A model generated the notes under the pieces. It worked only from the letters and a program-made list of their open reading frames with translations, had not been told where the DNA came from and ran no database searches. From Engraulis encrasicolus (taxonomy: Eukaryota > Chordata > Actinopteri > Clupeiformes > Engraulidae), in the NCBI RefSeq assembly GCF_034702125.1, contig NC_085861.1, positions 52,476,295-52,540,294 on the forward strand: a stretch of 64,000 nt of DNA, written 5' to 3'. A program made the translations under genes and the position numbers. Below, one piece after another: positions 1 through 14,716 of this stretch (its first letter is position 1; each line of letters opens with the position of its first letter).

Positions 1-1532
1 TAACCCCCCACACACACTCCCTGCAGTGTCACAGCAGATTTGTTGTCAAAGAGGAGCACAGTATGAGGTTATTCAGTCCCATTTGTATGAGGCCGTTTCA
101 CTAGAGGTTACAGCTGGCCATCCGTCAGAGTCAGACTGACACCTGGTGTAACAGGAGGTTAAGGGATGACAGCGTGAGTGGATAGACTGTGATGTGATGT
201 ATCTGCAGTGGATTTGTTTCCTTCGGATGCGTTTGCTTTTCATGTCACTGTCCAACAAAGTTGTCAATCATTTGGGGTTACAGTAGACATGAATGACATC
301 TGAATCATTTGTTTACAAACAAAACAAAAAGAGAGATTAAATAAATACTTTAATATGGTATAAGGGCAAAGCCAAAGTTCAACATCACCTTTGACTATCA
401 TATGCAATTCCAAACAATATCACTTTTTAAACAATCATACCATTTCCATTGTAAGGTATAATCCTATCCATAGCAGTAGTGAAAAAACAGTGGAGGTGGG
501 CTTTGCTGTGCCATGTACTAGGCCCATTTGTTACTGTAATTACTGTATTGTACTACTAGTACTAGATTACTAGTTTTCCTTATTAGTTCTTACATTAATT
601 GATAAATTCTTTGCATCCTATTGTGTTTTCATATTGTTTTACCTAAAAGCATGTGCATGCCATGAGATACTTCACAGTCCATTGATTGAGAGAGACAGTC
701 CATTGCTTGTGAAGTTTTATCTAATTGAAACAAGGCCGACAGGCGGACAACAGATGCGTCCCTCTATGCCAGTTCCAACTATGCCATTTTCCCCCCCAAA
801 CGCCCCCCTGGCCTCCTCCTAGCCTGTCAACGCCCCCCGAGGATGTACTTTTTGTTTATTGGTCATCATGGACACTCCAAATATTGTGACAGGCAGCAAG
901 GCAGCAAAATGGCGAGACATGGCTTTATTTTTTGCAGTTTAGGGTATAATAAGCTTATCATCATTCTTGGATTTGGAAAAGAACCATAGGCTATGATTTG
1001 AAATTTCACATAGCCTAGATGAAGTAGGCTACATTACAAATTACCAGACATTTATTAGGCCTAACAACCTTTGTTATGTGCATGTGGGAAAGAATCTAAA
1101 CATCGACAAATAATAAATAAATAAAACCGTTTGGGTGAATCATGCGCTTATGGGTTGACCCTTTAGGTGAATTATGGACTTTTTTTCAATACCAGCTTCA
1201 CCGTCAAGGCACCAGAGAACGGAAGGCACAAATCAGTGAACTTCTGTGCCAGAGTTTATCAAATGCACACGACTGCAAAGCAATTACGAAAGACGCGTTC
1301 TGTCCTGTACTCTCTCTGAGCGCAACGAAAAGCACCATTGCCCTTCCAAATGGCACTTGTAGGCCGGAAGGTGACCCTCGAAAAGTGCTTCAGAAACCTA
1401 ACTTCGCTCCACAGCCTCCGAACAAACAGACATTCAGTTCATAAAAAAGAAAGACTTATATAGAGGATTTAAAACCTCAGTTCGGATTAGTCCGCACTGC
1501 AAGGCTATTCAAATTCGCAACGTGTAATGAAT
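1..1532. other. Gene-free flank
   Basis: I see no exon-like reading frame with splice sites here. The open frame at 1142-1444 has no recognisable domain and no codon pattern I trust. A C-rich run at about 790-835 is the only compositional oddity. Confidence 0.6.
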
Positions 1533-2093
1533 GAAAAGTAAACCTTATCATCCACTTGCATAATAGTTCTTGGTGCTATAAACAAAGCACTGTTACAATC
1601 ACTTAGAGGGTTATCAATAGCCTGGGTTATCTATAGCCTACTTATTGTAATTGTTTCCATTAATTGCTCAAAACCACAGTATGAAATGTCAATTGCAAAA
1701 TTGTGCCTTGTGCTGTAAATAAAGCACTGTTTATAATTTATTTAGAACTTATCCCAATCCAGAGATATATGCATGAGTATTATTTTTGATAATTGTTATT
1801 ATATGTGAACATGAAAAGGTAACCTTATCATCCACTTGCACAATAGTTGTTGGTGCTATAAACAAAGCACTGTTTGTAGTTACAATCACCTAGAGGGTTA
1901 TCAATATACCTGGGTTATCTATAGCCTACTTATTGCAATTGTTTCCATTAATTGCTCAAATCCACAGTATGAAATGTCAATTGCATAATTGTGCTTTGTT
2001 CAGTAAATAAAGCACTATTTATTATTTATTTAGAATTTGTCCCAATCCAGAAATGTAGGCACGAGTATTATTTTTGATCATTGTTATTATATA
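1533..2093. repeat. Two-copy tandem duplication, 280-bp unit
   Basis: The block at 1533-1813 recurs at 1814-2093. Shared landmarks such as AACCTTATCATCCACTTGC begin at 1541 and 1821, exactly 280 bp apart, and 'ATAAACAAAGCACTG' and 'GGGTTATCAATA' recur in the same order. The copies differ by scattered substitutions and a short indel, so the duplication is not recent. No coding potential. Confidence 0.88.
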
Positions 2094-2993
2094 CCCTCTT
2101 CAAAAGGGTATTTTGGGAGATTCTTATAGGTAGGTCAGACTTAACAACAACAGACGGCTTGTCATTATTTTCAGTTTTTCAGACGGCTTGCCACTTTTTT
2201 CCCCGTAAATCGGCTACGTGATTGGTTTAAAACGGTCACATGGTGTCCAGTGACGTAAAAATCGTCATTCCCTACAGAGGATAAGATTTCTTACTAAAAT
2301 GTCACCGTTTTAATTACGTGCACGATTACATGAAGCGGACATTTCACGGTAAGTTGAACATAGCTTTTGTCGTTTCATCATCTAATGGACCTGCTGTTCG
2401 GAAGCTGTGGAGCGAGGCTGAACGAAAAGGGCTGTCACCCTACGGCCTATTGGTTTGATTTTTTAAACTCACTGCATTTTTTTTTTAAAAACACGCATTT
2501 TGTGCTGATAACGTGAAACTCAATTACCCAGAATGCTGCACGTGAGCTCTCTACCCGGGTCGGGTGATTCTGGAAAACAAACATGGCGGCAACTCGCTTT
2601 ACTACCTTAATATTGTGTTAATCCGACGCTAGATTTCTTAACTGATGAAAATCGAAGGCAGAAATCAACATTGTAGTGTCTAAATATGAGGTCGATTGGT
2701 CTATTTGTGGCGTACATCACGATCGGCTGAGTTGTTGGCCTCACGTTTGTCAGTTAGCCTGTGGCTAGGCTACTTTTCGCCAACGTTAGCATCCGGTTTA
2801 GTATAGAAAGGCTATGCTTGCACGCATTCGCTCCGGTCCAAAATGGCAAGTCTGCCGCCTTGTGGCCACAGGAAGGAACAATTGAAGGAATGCGTTTCAG
2901 ACACAATTGAAGGAATGCGTTTCAGACGGACGGACGGACGGACGGACGGACAGACAGACCCTCTTATAGAGATGCTGGGACGCATCTAAAAAA
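2094..2993 (+). repeat. Interspersed repeat with GGAC tail, copy 1
   Basis: The last ~190 bp (about 2800-2993) carry 'GCTATGCTTGCACGCATTCG', 'CTGCCGCCTTGTGGCCACAG', a (GGAC)n run and 'TAGAGATGCTGG', ending in an A-run. The same modules recur in the same order at 8590-8757, which shows an interspersed family. The left limit, near 'CCCTCTTCAAAAGGGT' at about 2093, is a guess. No transposase or reverse transcriptase frame is visible. Confidence 0.65.
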
Positions 2994-4040
2994 AGCATAT
3001 CGAGCATTAAATGTCCCTTGGAGGAATAATGTTTGTGAATTAAGAAGAAAGTCTAAAGTAAAAACAAAAAATACATACCGTGAACCTAGCAAAATTAGTG
3101 AGTCTCCCAGCAAAAATAGAACGTTCGCTCAGGCGGAAACGGACCGCAAATTAAGTCAAAATAAAATGAAATTCAACTCTGCCCTTAAACTCAATAAAAA
3201 CGCAATGAAAACGAAAAACTGACGGCATGCATGTCGAAGTAGAATCACAACTTTCATATGAGGTCATGTTTTAAGACGGGGAATGTTTAAATAGATGACA
3301 GTTATGAATGAGAAATGGACAGGTGCAACGTCAGTCTCGGGACTCATCTGCCGTCCGTCTCCACTCCAGTGAGGGAAAACACCATCACTACCGTCTCTTT
3401 TTCTTAAGTGGTAGTAAACGGGCGATGTTGTAATATAAAAATACAATATCAGCCGCGAATATTTCAGTAACTTTATGTAGGCCTACGAAAAGCATCATAA
3501 TCTCATTTATTTCAGGTCTAGGGAAATTTAGAAGGATAGGCTAGATGATAGGCCTTCCATTTGTTCTTCTGGCCTGAATAGGCTACTGCCCTAATTAATT
3601 AGGCCTCGTACTTTTTTTAAACAGTCAACAAGACTCAACAAAGAGTGAAAACTTAACAACTTTACAAACTTTACAAAAGTTTACATTTTACACATACAAA
3701 GCAAAATATTTCAAAAGAGTTAAGGCCCTCACAATAGACATTTAGTTTTATTTTTTATTATTAGGCCTACTGAATGTAATGTGAGAGTTAAGAAAAAACA
3801 ATAGCCAGCAGTAGGATATACTTCTGTTTTTGCATTAATGTCACAGTTAGCCCACTTGGACTAGGGCCTATGTAAATGAGGAATGGTAGGCATGGTGCAT
3901 GATCCACAGAAAAAAAAAACATAGCCTGATTTGAAAGTTTATAGTTTGAGGATTAAAATGATGCTTTAATGAATATGTACATAAAGATTTTTTTTTTTAG
4001 CTAATACCAGGCCTTTTTATCACACATACTCTCGTTTTCA
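2994..4040. other. Gene-free interval
   Basis: No gene seen. The stretch at about 3080-3127 (GTGAACCTAGCAAAA ... ATAGAACGTTC) matches in reverse complement a stretch at about 8548-8580, so it is probably a rearranged piece of the same repeat family. Confidence 0.5.
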
Positions 4041-4042
4041 GT

Positions 4043-4160
4043 TTATGACCAATGGCCTGGCACAGATTGGGCCTCCATCATCTCAAAGGCGAAAGATGGT
4101 GTATAAATTATACATAAATTGAAAGTTCATGGTGTGAGGATTAAATGCTGGAGTGGACGT
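4043..4160 (+). repeat. Diverged outlying monomer of the 188-bp satellite
   Basis: It shares 'CACAGATTGGGCC', 'AAAGGCGAAAGATGGTG' and 'GGTGTGAGGATTAAA' with the main array at 4848-7780 but lies about 700 bp outside it, separated by an hAT-like remnant. Confidence 0.6.
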
Positions 4161-4260
4161 CTTGACAGGGAAAGCTGTTGTCTGCTGTTGTTCCAGCTGT
4201 TCAACACCACAGAAGGACACACAGAAAGAGGTCATTATAGGTGACTAGACTGCTTTAAAG

Positions 4261-4734
4261 CAGGGTGTACTCAAATGGACTGAGGGCCAAAATGGAAATC
4301 TGGAGCAAAGCTGTGGGCCAAACTCAATATTTATTCAAAAAATGGGCTGAAATTGTGCATGCATGTGTACCGGAGGCCAACTAGCAAAGTGTGGCGTGGA
4401 ACGTCAGTAAGTTTACTTCCCCCCAGAAGCCTCAATACGGCCCTTTAGCTCAGGAGTCTCGTAGTGTGCCTCCCATTGCGAACCCGATGCCTTGAAAAGG
4501 TGGCAGGTTCGTGGCCCCGAGGGGGACCAACTGTGCGGGAACACTTCGGTCACACTGGGTCCGCTCATACCCCTGTGAGTGAGACCCCAAATTTCATTTT
4601 AAAGTCTTGAAATGTTATACATCAATGGTGTATGTGGTCCAACTGAAATAAAATGTAGAAATGATCTTGTAGGCCCGAATAAAATGGTTCCGCGAGCCAG
4701 ATTTGGTCCCCCGGGCCTGAGTTTGACATCCATG
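4261..4734. mobile_element. hAT-like remnant with a nested tRNA-like segment
   Basis: The left end reads CAGGGTGTACTCAAA and the right end TGAGTTTGACATCCATG, an imperfect inverted pair typical of fish non-autonomous hAT elements. I could not find a matching 8-bp target duplication. An internal segment near 4440-4520 has a tRNA-like internal promoter (GCAGGTTCGTGGCCC), suggesting a SINE piece inside. Confidence 0.5.
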
Positions 4735-4847
4735 GCATAAAACAATCCCCCACACCTGCACACTTATCGACACGGTTCTCCTCTGTGGAGGCTGCTGTTC
4801 CCCCAACTCCACCTCCATCTCATCAATACTTAAAAATCAAGAATGCG

Positions 4848-7780
4848 AATGGCCCAGTTAGCACAGATCGTGCCCCCTTCACCTCAAAGGCGTAAGATGG
4901 TGTGTGCATTAGTATCACATTCTCTGCTTTTGAGTATGACGAATGGCCCGGTTAGCACAGATTGGACTCCCTTCACCACAGAGGCGAAAGATGGTGACTA
5001 AATCATATATCATTTTAAAGCCTATACAGTATAGTGAGGATTAAAATGCATGCTTTGATAAGGATGTACAAGAACTCATTTTCTTGTTATAGTTAATTTA
5101 ATTAAACATGACACATGCCTCAATTTTAAGCGTATTGGGAATGGCCCGGTTAGCACATATCGGGCACCCATCACCCCAAAGGTGATGTTGTGTAGATCAT
5201 ACATCATTTGAAAGCTTATGTTGTGAGGATTAAAATGCATGCTTTGATAAGGATGTACAATAATACATTTTCTTATTTTAACTATTTAAATATCACACGT
5301 GCTGTCATTTTAAGTGTATGCTGAATAACCCGGTTTGCACAGATCAGGCCCCCCATCAACCCAAAGGCGAAGAAAGTTGTCTAAATCATACATCATTTGA
5401 AAGCTTATGGTGTGAGGAGTAACATGCATGCTTTGATAAGGATGTAAAAGAAGTAATTTTCTTATTTTGACTATTTAAACATCACACGTGCTGTCATTTT
5501 AAGCGTATGGGGAAGGCCCGGTTCGCATAAATCAGGCCCTCATCACCCCAAAGGCGAATGATGTTGTCTAAATCATATATCATTTTAAAGCTTCTGTAGT
5601 GAGGATTAAAATGCATGGTTTGATAAGGATGTACAAGAAGTAATTTTCTTATTTTGGCTATATAAACATCACATGTGCTGTCATTTTAAGCGTGTGGGGA
5701 AAGGGCCCGGTTTGCACAAATCGGGCCCTCATCACCCCAAAGGCGAATGATATTGTGTAAATCATACATCATTTGAAAGCTTATGGTGTGATGATTACAA
5801 TGCATGCATTGATGAGGATGTACAAGAAGTCATTTTCTTATTTTGACTATTTAAACATCACACGTGCTCTCATTTTAAGCGTATGGGGAATGGGCCGGTT
5901 TGCACAGATCCGGCCCCCATTGCCCCAAAGGCGAATGATGTTGTGTAAATCATACATCATTTGAAAGCTTATGGTGTGAGGATTACAATGCATGCATTGA
6001 TAAGGATGTACAAGAGCTCATTTTCTTATTTTGACTATTTAAACATCACACGTGCTGTCATTTTAAGCGCATGCCGAATAACCCGGTTTGCACAGATCAG
6101 GCCCCCATGACCCCAAAGGCGAACAAAGTTGTGTAAATCATACATCATTTGAAAGCTTGTGGTGTGAGGATTACAATGCATGCATTGATAAGGATATACA
6201 AGGAGTCATTTTCTTATTTTGACTATTTAAACATCACACGTGCTGTCATTTTAAGCGTATGGGGAATGGGCCGGTTTGCACAGATCAGGCCCCCATGACC
6301 CCAAAGGCGAAGAAAGTTGTCTAAATCATACATTATTTGAAAGCTTATGGTGTGAGGAGTACAATGCATGCTTTGATAAGGATGTACAAGAAGTCATTTT
6401 CTTATTTTGACTATTTAAACATCACACGTGCTGTCATTTTAAGCGTATGGGGAATGGGCCAATTTGCACAGATCAGGCCCCCATGACCCCAAAGGCGAAT
6501 GATGTTGTGTAAATCATACATCATTTGAAAGCTTATGGTGTGAGGATTACAATGCATGCATTGATAAGGATGTACAAGAAGTCATTTTCTTATTTTGACT
6601 ATTTAAACATCACACGTGCTGTCATTTTAAGCGTATGGGGAATGGGCCGGTTTGCACAGATCAGGCCCCCATGACCCCAAAGGCGAATGATGTTGTGTAA
6701 ATCATACATCATTTGAAAGCTTATGGTGTGAGGATTACAATGCATGCATTGATAAGGATGTACAAGAAGTCATTTTCTTATTTTGACTATTTAAACATCA
6801 CACGTGCTGTCATTTTCAGCGCATGCCGAATAACCCGGTTTGCACAGATCAGGCCCCCATGACCCCAAAGGCGAAGAAAGTTGTCTAAATCATACATCAT
6901 TTGATAGCTTATGGTATGAGGATTACAATGCATGCATTGATAAGGATGTACAAGAAGTCATTTTCTTATTTTGACTATTTAAACATCACACGTGCTGTCA
7001 TTTTCAGCGCATGCAGAATAACCCGGTTTGCACAGATCAGGCCCCCATGACCCCAAAGGCGAAGAAAGTTGTCTAAATCATACATTATTTGAAAGCTTAT
7101 GGTGTGAGGAGTACAATGCATGCTTTGATAAGGATGTACAAGAAGTCATTTTCTTATTTTGACTATTTAAACATCACACGTGCTCTCATTTTAAGCGTAT
7201 GGGGAATGGGCCGGTTTGCACAGATCAGGCCCCCATGACCCCAAAGGCGAAGAAAGTTGTCCAAATCATACATCATTTGATAGCTTATGGTGTAAGGAGT
7301 ACAATGCATGCTTTGATTAGGATGTACAAGAAGTCATTTTCTTATTTTGACTATTTAAACATCACACGTGCTCTCATTTTAAGCGTATGGGGAATGGGCC
7401 GGTTTGCACAGATCAGGCCCCCATGACCCCAAAGGCGAAGAAAGTTGTCTAAATCATACATTATTTGAAAGCCTATGGTGTGAGGATTACAATGCATGCA
7501 TTGATAAGGATGTACAAGAGCTCATTTTCTTATTTTGACTATTTAAACATCACACGTGCTGTCATTTTAAGCGCATGCGGAATAACCCGGTTTGCACAGA
7601 TCAGGCCCCCATGACCCCAAAGGCGAAGAAAGTTGTGTAAATCATACATCATTTGAAAGCTTATGGTGTGAGGAGTACAATGCATGCTTTGATAAGGATG
7701 TACAAGAACTCATTTTCTTATTTTAGCTATTTAAACATCTTATTTGCTCTCATTTTAAGCGTAAGGTGAAGGGCCTGCAT
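4848..7780 (+). repeat. 188-bp satellite array with 4-monomer higher-order period
   Basis: About 15 monomers in one orientation. Landmark positions are 5139, 5323, 5512, 5699, 5888, 6076, 6264, 6452, 6640, 6828, 7016, 7204, 7392 and 7580; from 5888 on, spacing is 188 bp. Monomers fall into type A (GGGGAATGGGCC) and type B (GCATGCNGAATAACCC, or near it). B monomers occur at 5323, 6076, 6828, 7016 and 7580, so four are about 752 bp apart. Many monomers contain the perfect palindrome CAATGCATGCATTG. The left-most monomers (4848-5139) are diverged and one is truncated. Apparent frames at 5773 and 7199 are array read-through. Confidence 0.93.
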
Positions 7781-8589
7781 AGTTAGTTTTCATCTAAACA
7801 TGCTCACTTTTAAAGCTATGGACCAAGTCACATATGGGCACCTATGGTTTCTAAATCATAAATCATATTAAAACCAGTGTTTTCACAATCAAAATGTATT
7901 CCATGCCTACATGACAACATGTTGCATGTTGTTATTATTGTCTATTAAGTCCTCAGTAAGGACTAAATTAGGCCCAGTTTTATAGGGTCTATATCTACAA
8001 GAAATTCAGCTTTGGTAATATGTATTAAATTCTGTAATTATTAAGGCTGTAATTAAAATATTCAATAAAGTAAGCCTATGGTTGGGCCCTTTGTTAAAAA
8101 AAAATAGGCCTACCCCTAAATTATTGTGACTGTGCTGCCAAAAACAAGAAAAAGACACTTGGGGCTTTTGGCATTATATTTAAGCTGCAGAAATGCATTT
8201 GACAGTCAGGCAAGTAGCATTCTGTTTTTACTTCGAAACTGCCGTGGTAGCCTAAGCTTTATCGACTATGTTTCTTACTGACTGGCACCCCAATAAAATG
8301 TAAGGTGAGACACACACATTTGCCATTATCGAGAGATATATGCTTAGTGTGCAGAAGAGTTACGAGTTTGACGTTCAGATATATGTATTATGCATAAATA
8401 TTACGAGTTTGACGTTCCGCACGCTGTCGTGATATTAATATTTATTACTGTTCGTAGAAACCGCTGTTGGTCTGCGTCCGTCTCGGAGCTTTTGTTTTGA
8501 AGAATATGCTAACATTTAGCCGTTTTCGATAGCACCTTTCCATGTCCGGTTTGAACGTTCTATTTTTGCTAGGTTCACACTGCTAAGAA
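7781..8589. other. Gene-free interval beside the satellite
   Basis: No gene seen. 'ATTACGAGTTTGACGTTC' occurs twice (near 8359 and 8400), a small local duplication. Confidence 0.5.
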
Positions 8590-8757
8590 AAGCTATGCTT
8601 GCACGCATTCGCTCCGTAGTCTGCCGCCTTGTGGCCACAGGAAGGAACAATTTAAAGAAAGCGTTTCAGACGGACAACAATTGAATGAAAGCGTTTCAGA
8701 CGGACGGACGGACAGACAGACCCTGTTATAGAGATGCTGGACGCATCTAAAAAAGGC
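8590..8757 (+). repeat. Interspersed repeat with GGAC tail, copy 2
   Basis: It matches about 2800-2993: 'GCTATGCTTGCACGCATTCG', 'CTGCCGCCTTGTGGCCACAG', a duplicated 'GCGTTTCAGACGGAC', a short (GGAC)n run and 'TAGAGATGCTGGACGCATCT'. It is shorter inside than copy 1 by an indel and has fewer GGAC units. Confidence 0.8.
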
Positions 8758-8894
8758 CTAATTTGATATGGGTCCATATGAAACCCAATAATACAGAGTA
8801 AATTCAGAGAATACTCTGAGATCAAATACGATCTAGAACATATTAAATCACCTCTCCAAGTGTTGAATTAACATTGTATTAACATTTTTTAACA

Positions 8895-9140
8895 TTAAGA
8901 TTTAAGATTCAAGATTCAAGGAGTTTACTGTCATTGTCAATGAAGGCAACGAAATTGTGTGTGGAGCAACAACACAATGTTGTTTCAAGTATAGAAGTAG
9001 CGAAAAATAGTAGTCAAAAAAGTCTAAATTCATTAAGTATATCTTGAAGTATAATACACTAAAGTAAATAATAAAGTAATAATATGAGTAATAATAAATT
9101 AATAAAGTAAATCAATAAGTAATGAGATCCCCTTACCACA
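8895..9140 (+). repeat. Probable retroelement 3'-end fragment
   Basis: 'AGATTCAAGATTCAAGGAG', 'GTCATTGTC' and 'GGCAACGAAATTGTGTGTGG' resemble an interspersed fish repeat that I recall as the 3' end of a LINE-type element. No coding sequence remains. Confidence 0.4.
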
Positions 9141-9558
9141 ATTCAAGGTTAACCCCAGTGCGTTGATATTTTAAAAAGTTGCACAAACAATTTTTTTTTT
9201 ACTGTGTATAATCACCGAGCCCTATAGTTCAAAATCCTGCATTCTACATGTATTCTTTCCATGTGTACTGTACTTCTCCACGGTCAGGGGAGGGCAGATT
9301 TTAAATAACCTAGCTAGCCAATGAGGTCCCAAAGACGGCAGATGTGATTCATTTGGAGTCCCGATAATCTGTAGGCCTACATGATTCTTGTGTGGCATGA
9401 AGATGGTAGCCTATGGCATGCTAAAAACATATTGTGTGTCTGAGCTGGAGGGAATCAGTATACATAACCACGTTAGAGCTGTCACTGGCACAGCAGCAAT
9501 TGGATTAGTGCCTCCCTTGATAAGGAGAAGGATGGAAAAGAGAATTGAGAATACCGGG

Positions 9559-9712
<154 letters not shown>

Positions 9713-9997
9713 AGCATGTGGTACGAGCAAGTGGTGATGGTGGTGGTGGCGGAAGGGGTGTTGTGGGGTGTGCAGGAGGATTTTTTCCCCCTTTTTTTCT
9801 ATTCTCTTCTTGCTTTAATTTCATTTCCAAATCAGCAGACTGAAGACAAGTATGTACCGTTAAACCATGAGCACAAAGTTAATGGAATATTTATGCATTA
9901 GTTCCTGCATCCTGAATCCCCCCTTTTTTCTCCTCTCAGCTCCATTATTCCTCCATTATTTATGGGTGCAATTGTGCTGATTTTTCGTAGGCCTCAT

Positions 9998-10029
9998 CTC
10001 TGCCCCCCCCCCCCCCCCCCAAAAAAAAA
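9998..10029. repeat. Poly-C / poly-A junction
   Basis: A run of about 18 C followed directly by about 9 A. Such runs are prone to length error in assemblies. Confidence 0.9.
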
Positions 10030-10186
10030 GCCCTGCTCTGCTGAAGATACAGAGACACAGGGGGTGAGGAGAGGGCACTGTGAATTGTCCGAGTTATTAG
10101 CCTCTCTCCGTCCTGACTCAGGGCAGCATAGCCATACAGTATCTATAGACGGGCCAAACAGGCCAGGCAGCGGGTGGGAGAGTTAT

Positions 10187-10233
10187 CGGTGTGTGTGTGA
10201 GTGTGTGTGTGTAGTGTGCGTGTCGTGTTTGTG

Positions 10234-10269
<36 letters not shown>

Positions 10270-10281
10270 TTGTGTGTGTGT

Positions 10282-10361
<80 letters not shown>

Positions 10362-10460
10362 ACGCGTTTGTGTCTGTAGTGTGTGTGTGCGCACGCGTTT
10401 ATGTCTTTAGCGTGCGTGGTGTGCATGTGTTTGTGTCTGTAGTGTGTGTGTATGGTGTGT
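10187..10460. repeat. (TG)n microsatellite, interrupted
   Basis: Several TG blocks separated by short variant words; the longest uninterrupted block is roughly 10287-10359. Confidence 0.95.
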
Positions 10461-10740
10461 GTGCATAACGTGAAGGGAGATCCAATTAAGCTAATGCAGA
10501 GGGAGGGGTGGGAGATAAGACAGCTGCATTCACATGGAGCGGGACCTGGCCACGCTACATCCTGCTGCAGTATTAGCTAAAGAGACCAGACCAGACCAGT
10601 GGGCAGCGGGGGTGGTGGTGGGGTGTGTGTGTGTTGGGGTACAGTAGGGGGAGCGATGATAAATGGAGGAGTGGAGTGATGAACAACAACTTTCCGCAAG
10701 TACGTATAGACACGGAGGTAGACACATATAGGCAGTCAGG

Positions 10741-12364
<1,624 letters not shown>

Positions 12365-12450
12365 CATACAATGTCATGGGGACCCATTTCTGGGCCTGCT
12401 CTCTCCCTGGGCCCTGGACAACTGACCCCTTTGTCCCTCCTGTCCGATTC
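12365..12450 (-). repeat. Fragment of a G-rich interspersed repeat (copy 1 of 3)
   Basis: In reverse complement it matches 27715-27785 and 36300-36350, sharing 'AAGGGGTCAGTTGTCC', 'GGGCCCAG' and 'GGGTCCCCAT'. Function unknown; probably a transposon piece. Confidence 0.6.
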
Positions 12451-12670
12451 CCTGCACAGACGCCATTGATTCAGTCCCCTTCCCTGAAGTAAATCCACCG
12501 TGTGCCAGCACTGCGAATTCCGTCTACCAGGTTGGAGGGTTAAACCGCGTGGCGTTGGAAAAAGCCTACACAGCCAATGTGTTAACCCCTTCCACAGGGA
12601 GTGTGCTCTTTAGACCATCTGGTGGGTCACTGACAACTCTGAAAGGAGGAGAGGAAGAGAAAGAGAGGAA

Positions 12671-12806
12671 AGGGGCTAGATAAGGAGAGGAGAGGAGAGG
12701 AGAGGAGAGGAGAGGAGAGGAGAGGAGAGGAGAGCAGAGGAGAGGAGTAGGGGAGAGGAGAGGAGAGGAGAGGAGAGGAGAGGAGAGGAGAGGAGAGGAG
12801 AGGAGA
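12671..12806. repeat. (AGGAG)n pentanucleotide array
   Basis: About 25 units with a few interruptions. The minus-strand Ser/Pro/Leu-rich frames across it are repeat read-through. Confidence 0.95.
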
Positions 12807-13204
12807 GAAAACGGGAGGATAAGGAAAAGAGAAAACAGGAAGAGAGGAGGAAGAGAAAAGGGCTGGATTAGCAGAAGATAGAGTGTGTTCCACACTTCCA
12901 GCAGAAATCCAGCCCCCTGTGTCTATGCTCCGTGGTGTGAGAGGGAACATTACGGAAGCGAGCCACCACCCCAAGGCTTTAAGGATGCTGCTGTGCACTG
13001 ACAAATGTCTAACCTTACTGTTAGTGACTCTGCAACCTTGTATTTGCAACATGACTACACCCCGTGAAGTAGGCAGCTTGAATACAAATCATACCAGAAC
13101 TGCTCTTGACCCCTATAAACGCATCTTAAAAGATATGGAAAAAACGCTTTTAAGTACATGCATTTATATTATTTTATTCACATGCAGTAGCCTATTCTAA
13201 TGTC

Positions 13205-13352
<148 letters not shown>

Positions 13353-14340
13353 TGCGTTTTTCTTTTACACTAGTGGTATTTTATTCTATTCTCTGTACTG
13401 TGATGTACTGTATACTGTATCTATAGGGTATATTCTTTGTAAATCTTCACAGAAGAGAGTGCTTTCAATCTCATTATCAAATGTCAAATGTGTAGTTTAA
13501 ATTGTACATGTAAATAGTGACAAATAAATATTGTATTGTATTGATTTGTATTGTATTCCATTGTATTGTATTATATTGTTTTGTATTGCTACCAAGTCTA
13601 TTCTAATCAGTTAACAGTTATCTTTTTGCAAGATTGGGAAACAATGTAGCAGCAACCATGTGTCCTTCATGTAACACCCCTGAGACTTTCATGTGTAAAT
13701 TGACTCCTCCTTTCTGTATATTAATGAAAATGCATGCCATGATTTTGTTTTAAAATAACTGTTTTGGACATTTTTGGAGTGAGGTACTCAAATAGAAATG
13801 AAAATGTATGTACCTGTTTAAATTTCCTGGGTGGGCAGGCCAAAATGCAAAATGTTTGGAAATGCTATAGGTTGGAGCAAGAAGGAAAAGTGGTGGATTT
13901 GAGAGATATGTTTAAAACTCGAAACAAGGATTGTAACTGAATGTGCATACTTTGCCTCCTTCAATCAGTTATCAGTGTAGAGAGCCTAGTGTGAGTTGTG
14001 TTGCTACTGTGTGTAATTATCATTCTAGGTGACAAACTACCCTTATAAAAAACTGGCTTGATGTATTGTCCAAACAAACAAAAAAACAAAACAAAAAACA
14101 CCTTATTCACTGTGTATTCTCATGCTCTATTTAATCTATACGGGAGCCTGGTAAAGGCAACTAATCACCACGGGCTTGTTACCAAGGCAAGGATCATCAC
14201 TAGGGGAGAAGAGAGAGGATGTGGCTGCGGAAGGGCAGCAAACTCCAACAGGAAACGAAAGTGGCTGAAGGTGCTAATTATCAGCTGTACCCACACAATG
14301 AAATCACTACGGCCCGCAGCAGTGTAATTTGGTGTGTGCG
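13353..14340. other. Gene-free interval with degenerate (TGTAT)n
   Basis: A degenerate pentamer run (ATTGT/TGTAT) lies at about 13533-13590. No exon is supported; the frame at 14058-14327 has no recognisable domain. Confidence 0.5.
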
Positions 14341-14350
14341 CTTGTGAACA

Positions 14351-14497
<147 letters not shown>

Positions 14498-14639
14498 GTG
14501 TCTTCTCGTACGTACAGGATGTGTGATGGCAGTTGGGAAAGAGGTGTTACTAATTGCCTTGTCAAGTAATCAAGTTTCTTTGAAATGCAAGCAAACACAA
14601 AGCACACACACTACAAACTATCTTACACACAGACACATA

Positions 14640-14643
14640 CACG

Positions 14644-14714
<71 letters not shown>
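14640..14714. repeat. (CA)n microsatellite
   Basis: About 36 CA units, only 140 bp from the preceding TG tract and in inverted sense. The two tracts could pair as a hairpin in single-stranded DNA. Confidence 0.96.

Positions 14715-14716
<2 letters not shown>

Noticed and set aside
5773..7426. Repeated short frames that look like a small protein family
   Set aside because: They fall once per satellite monomer and differ by frameshifts; pure array read-through.
4848..7780. CRISPR-like array
   Set aside because: Monomers are contiguous 188-bp repeats with no unique spacers, and the sequence is eukaryotic.
12566..13052. Ser/Leu/Pro-rich minus-strand frames of 109 and 141 codons
   Set aside because: Products of the AGGAG pentamer array.
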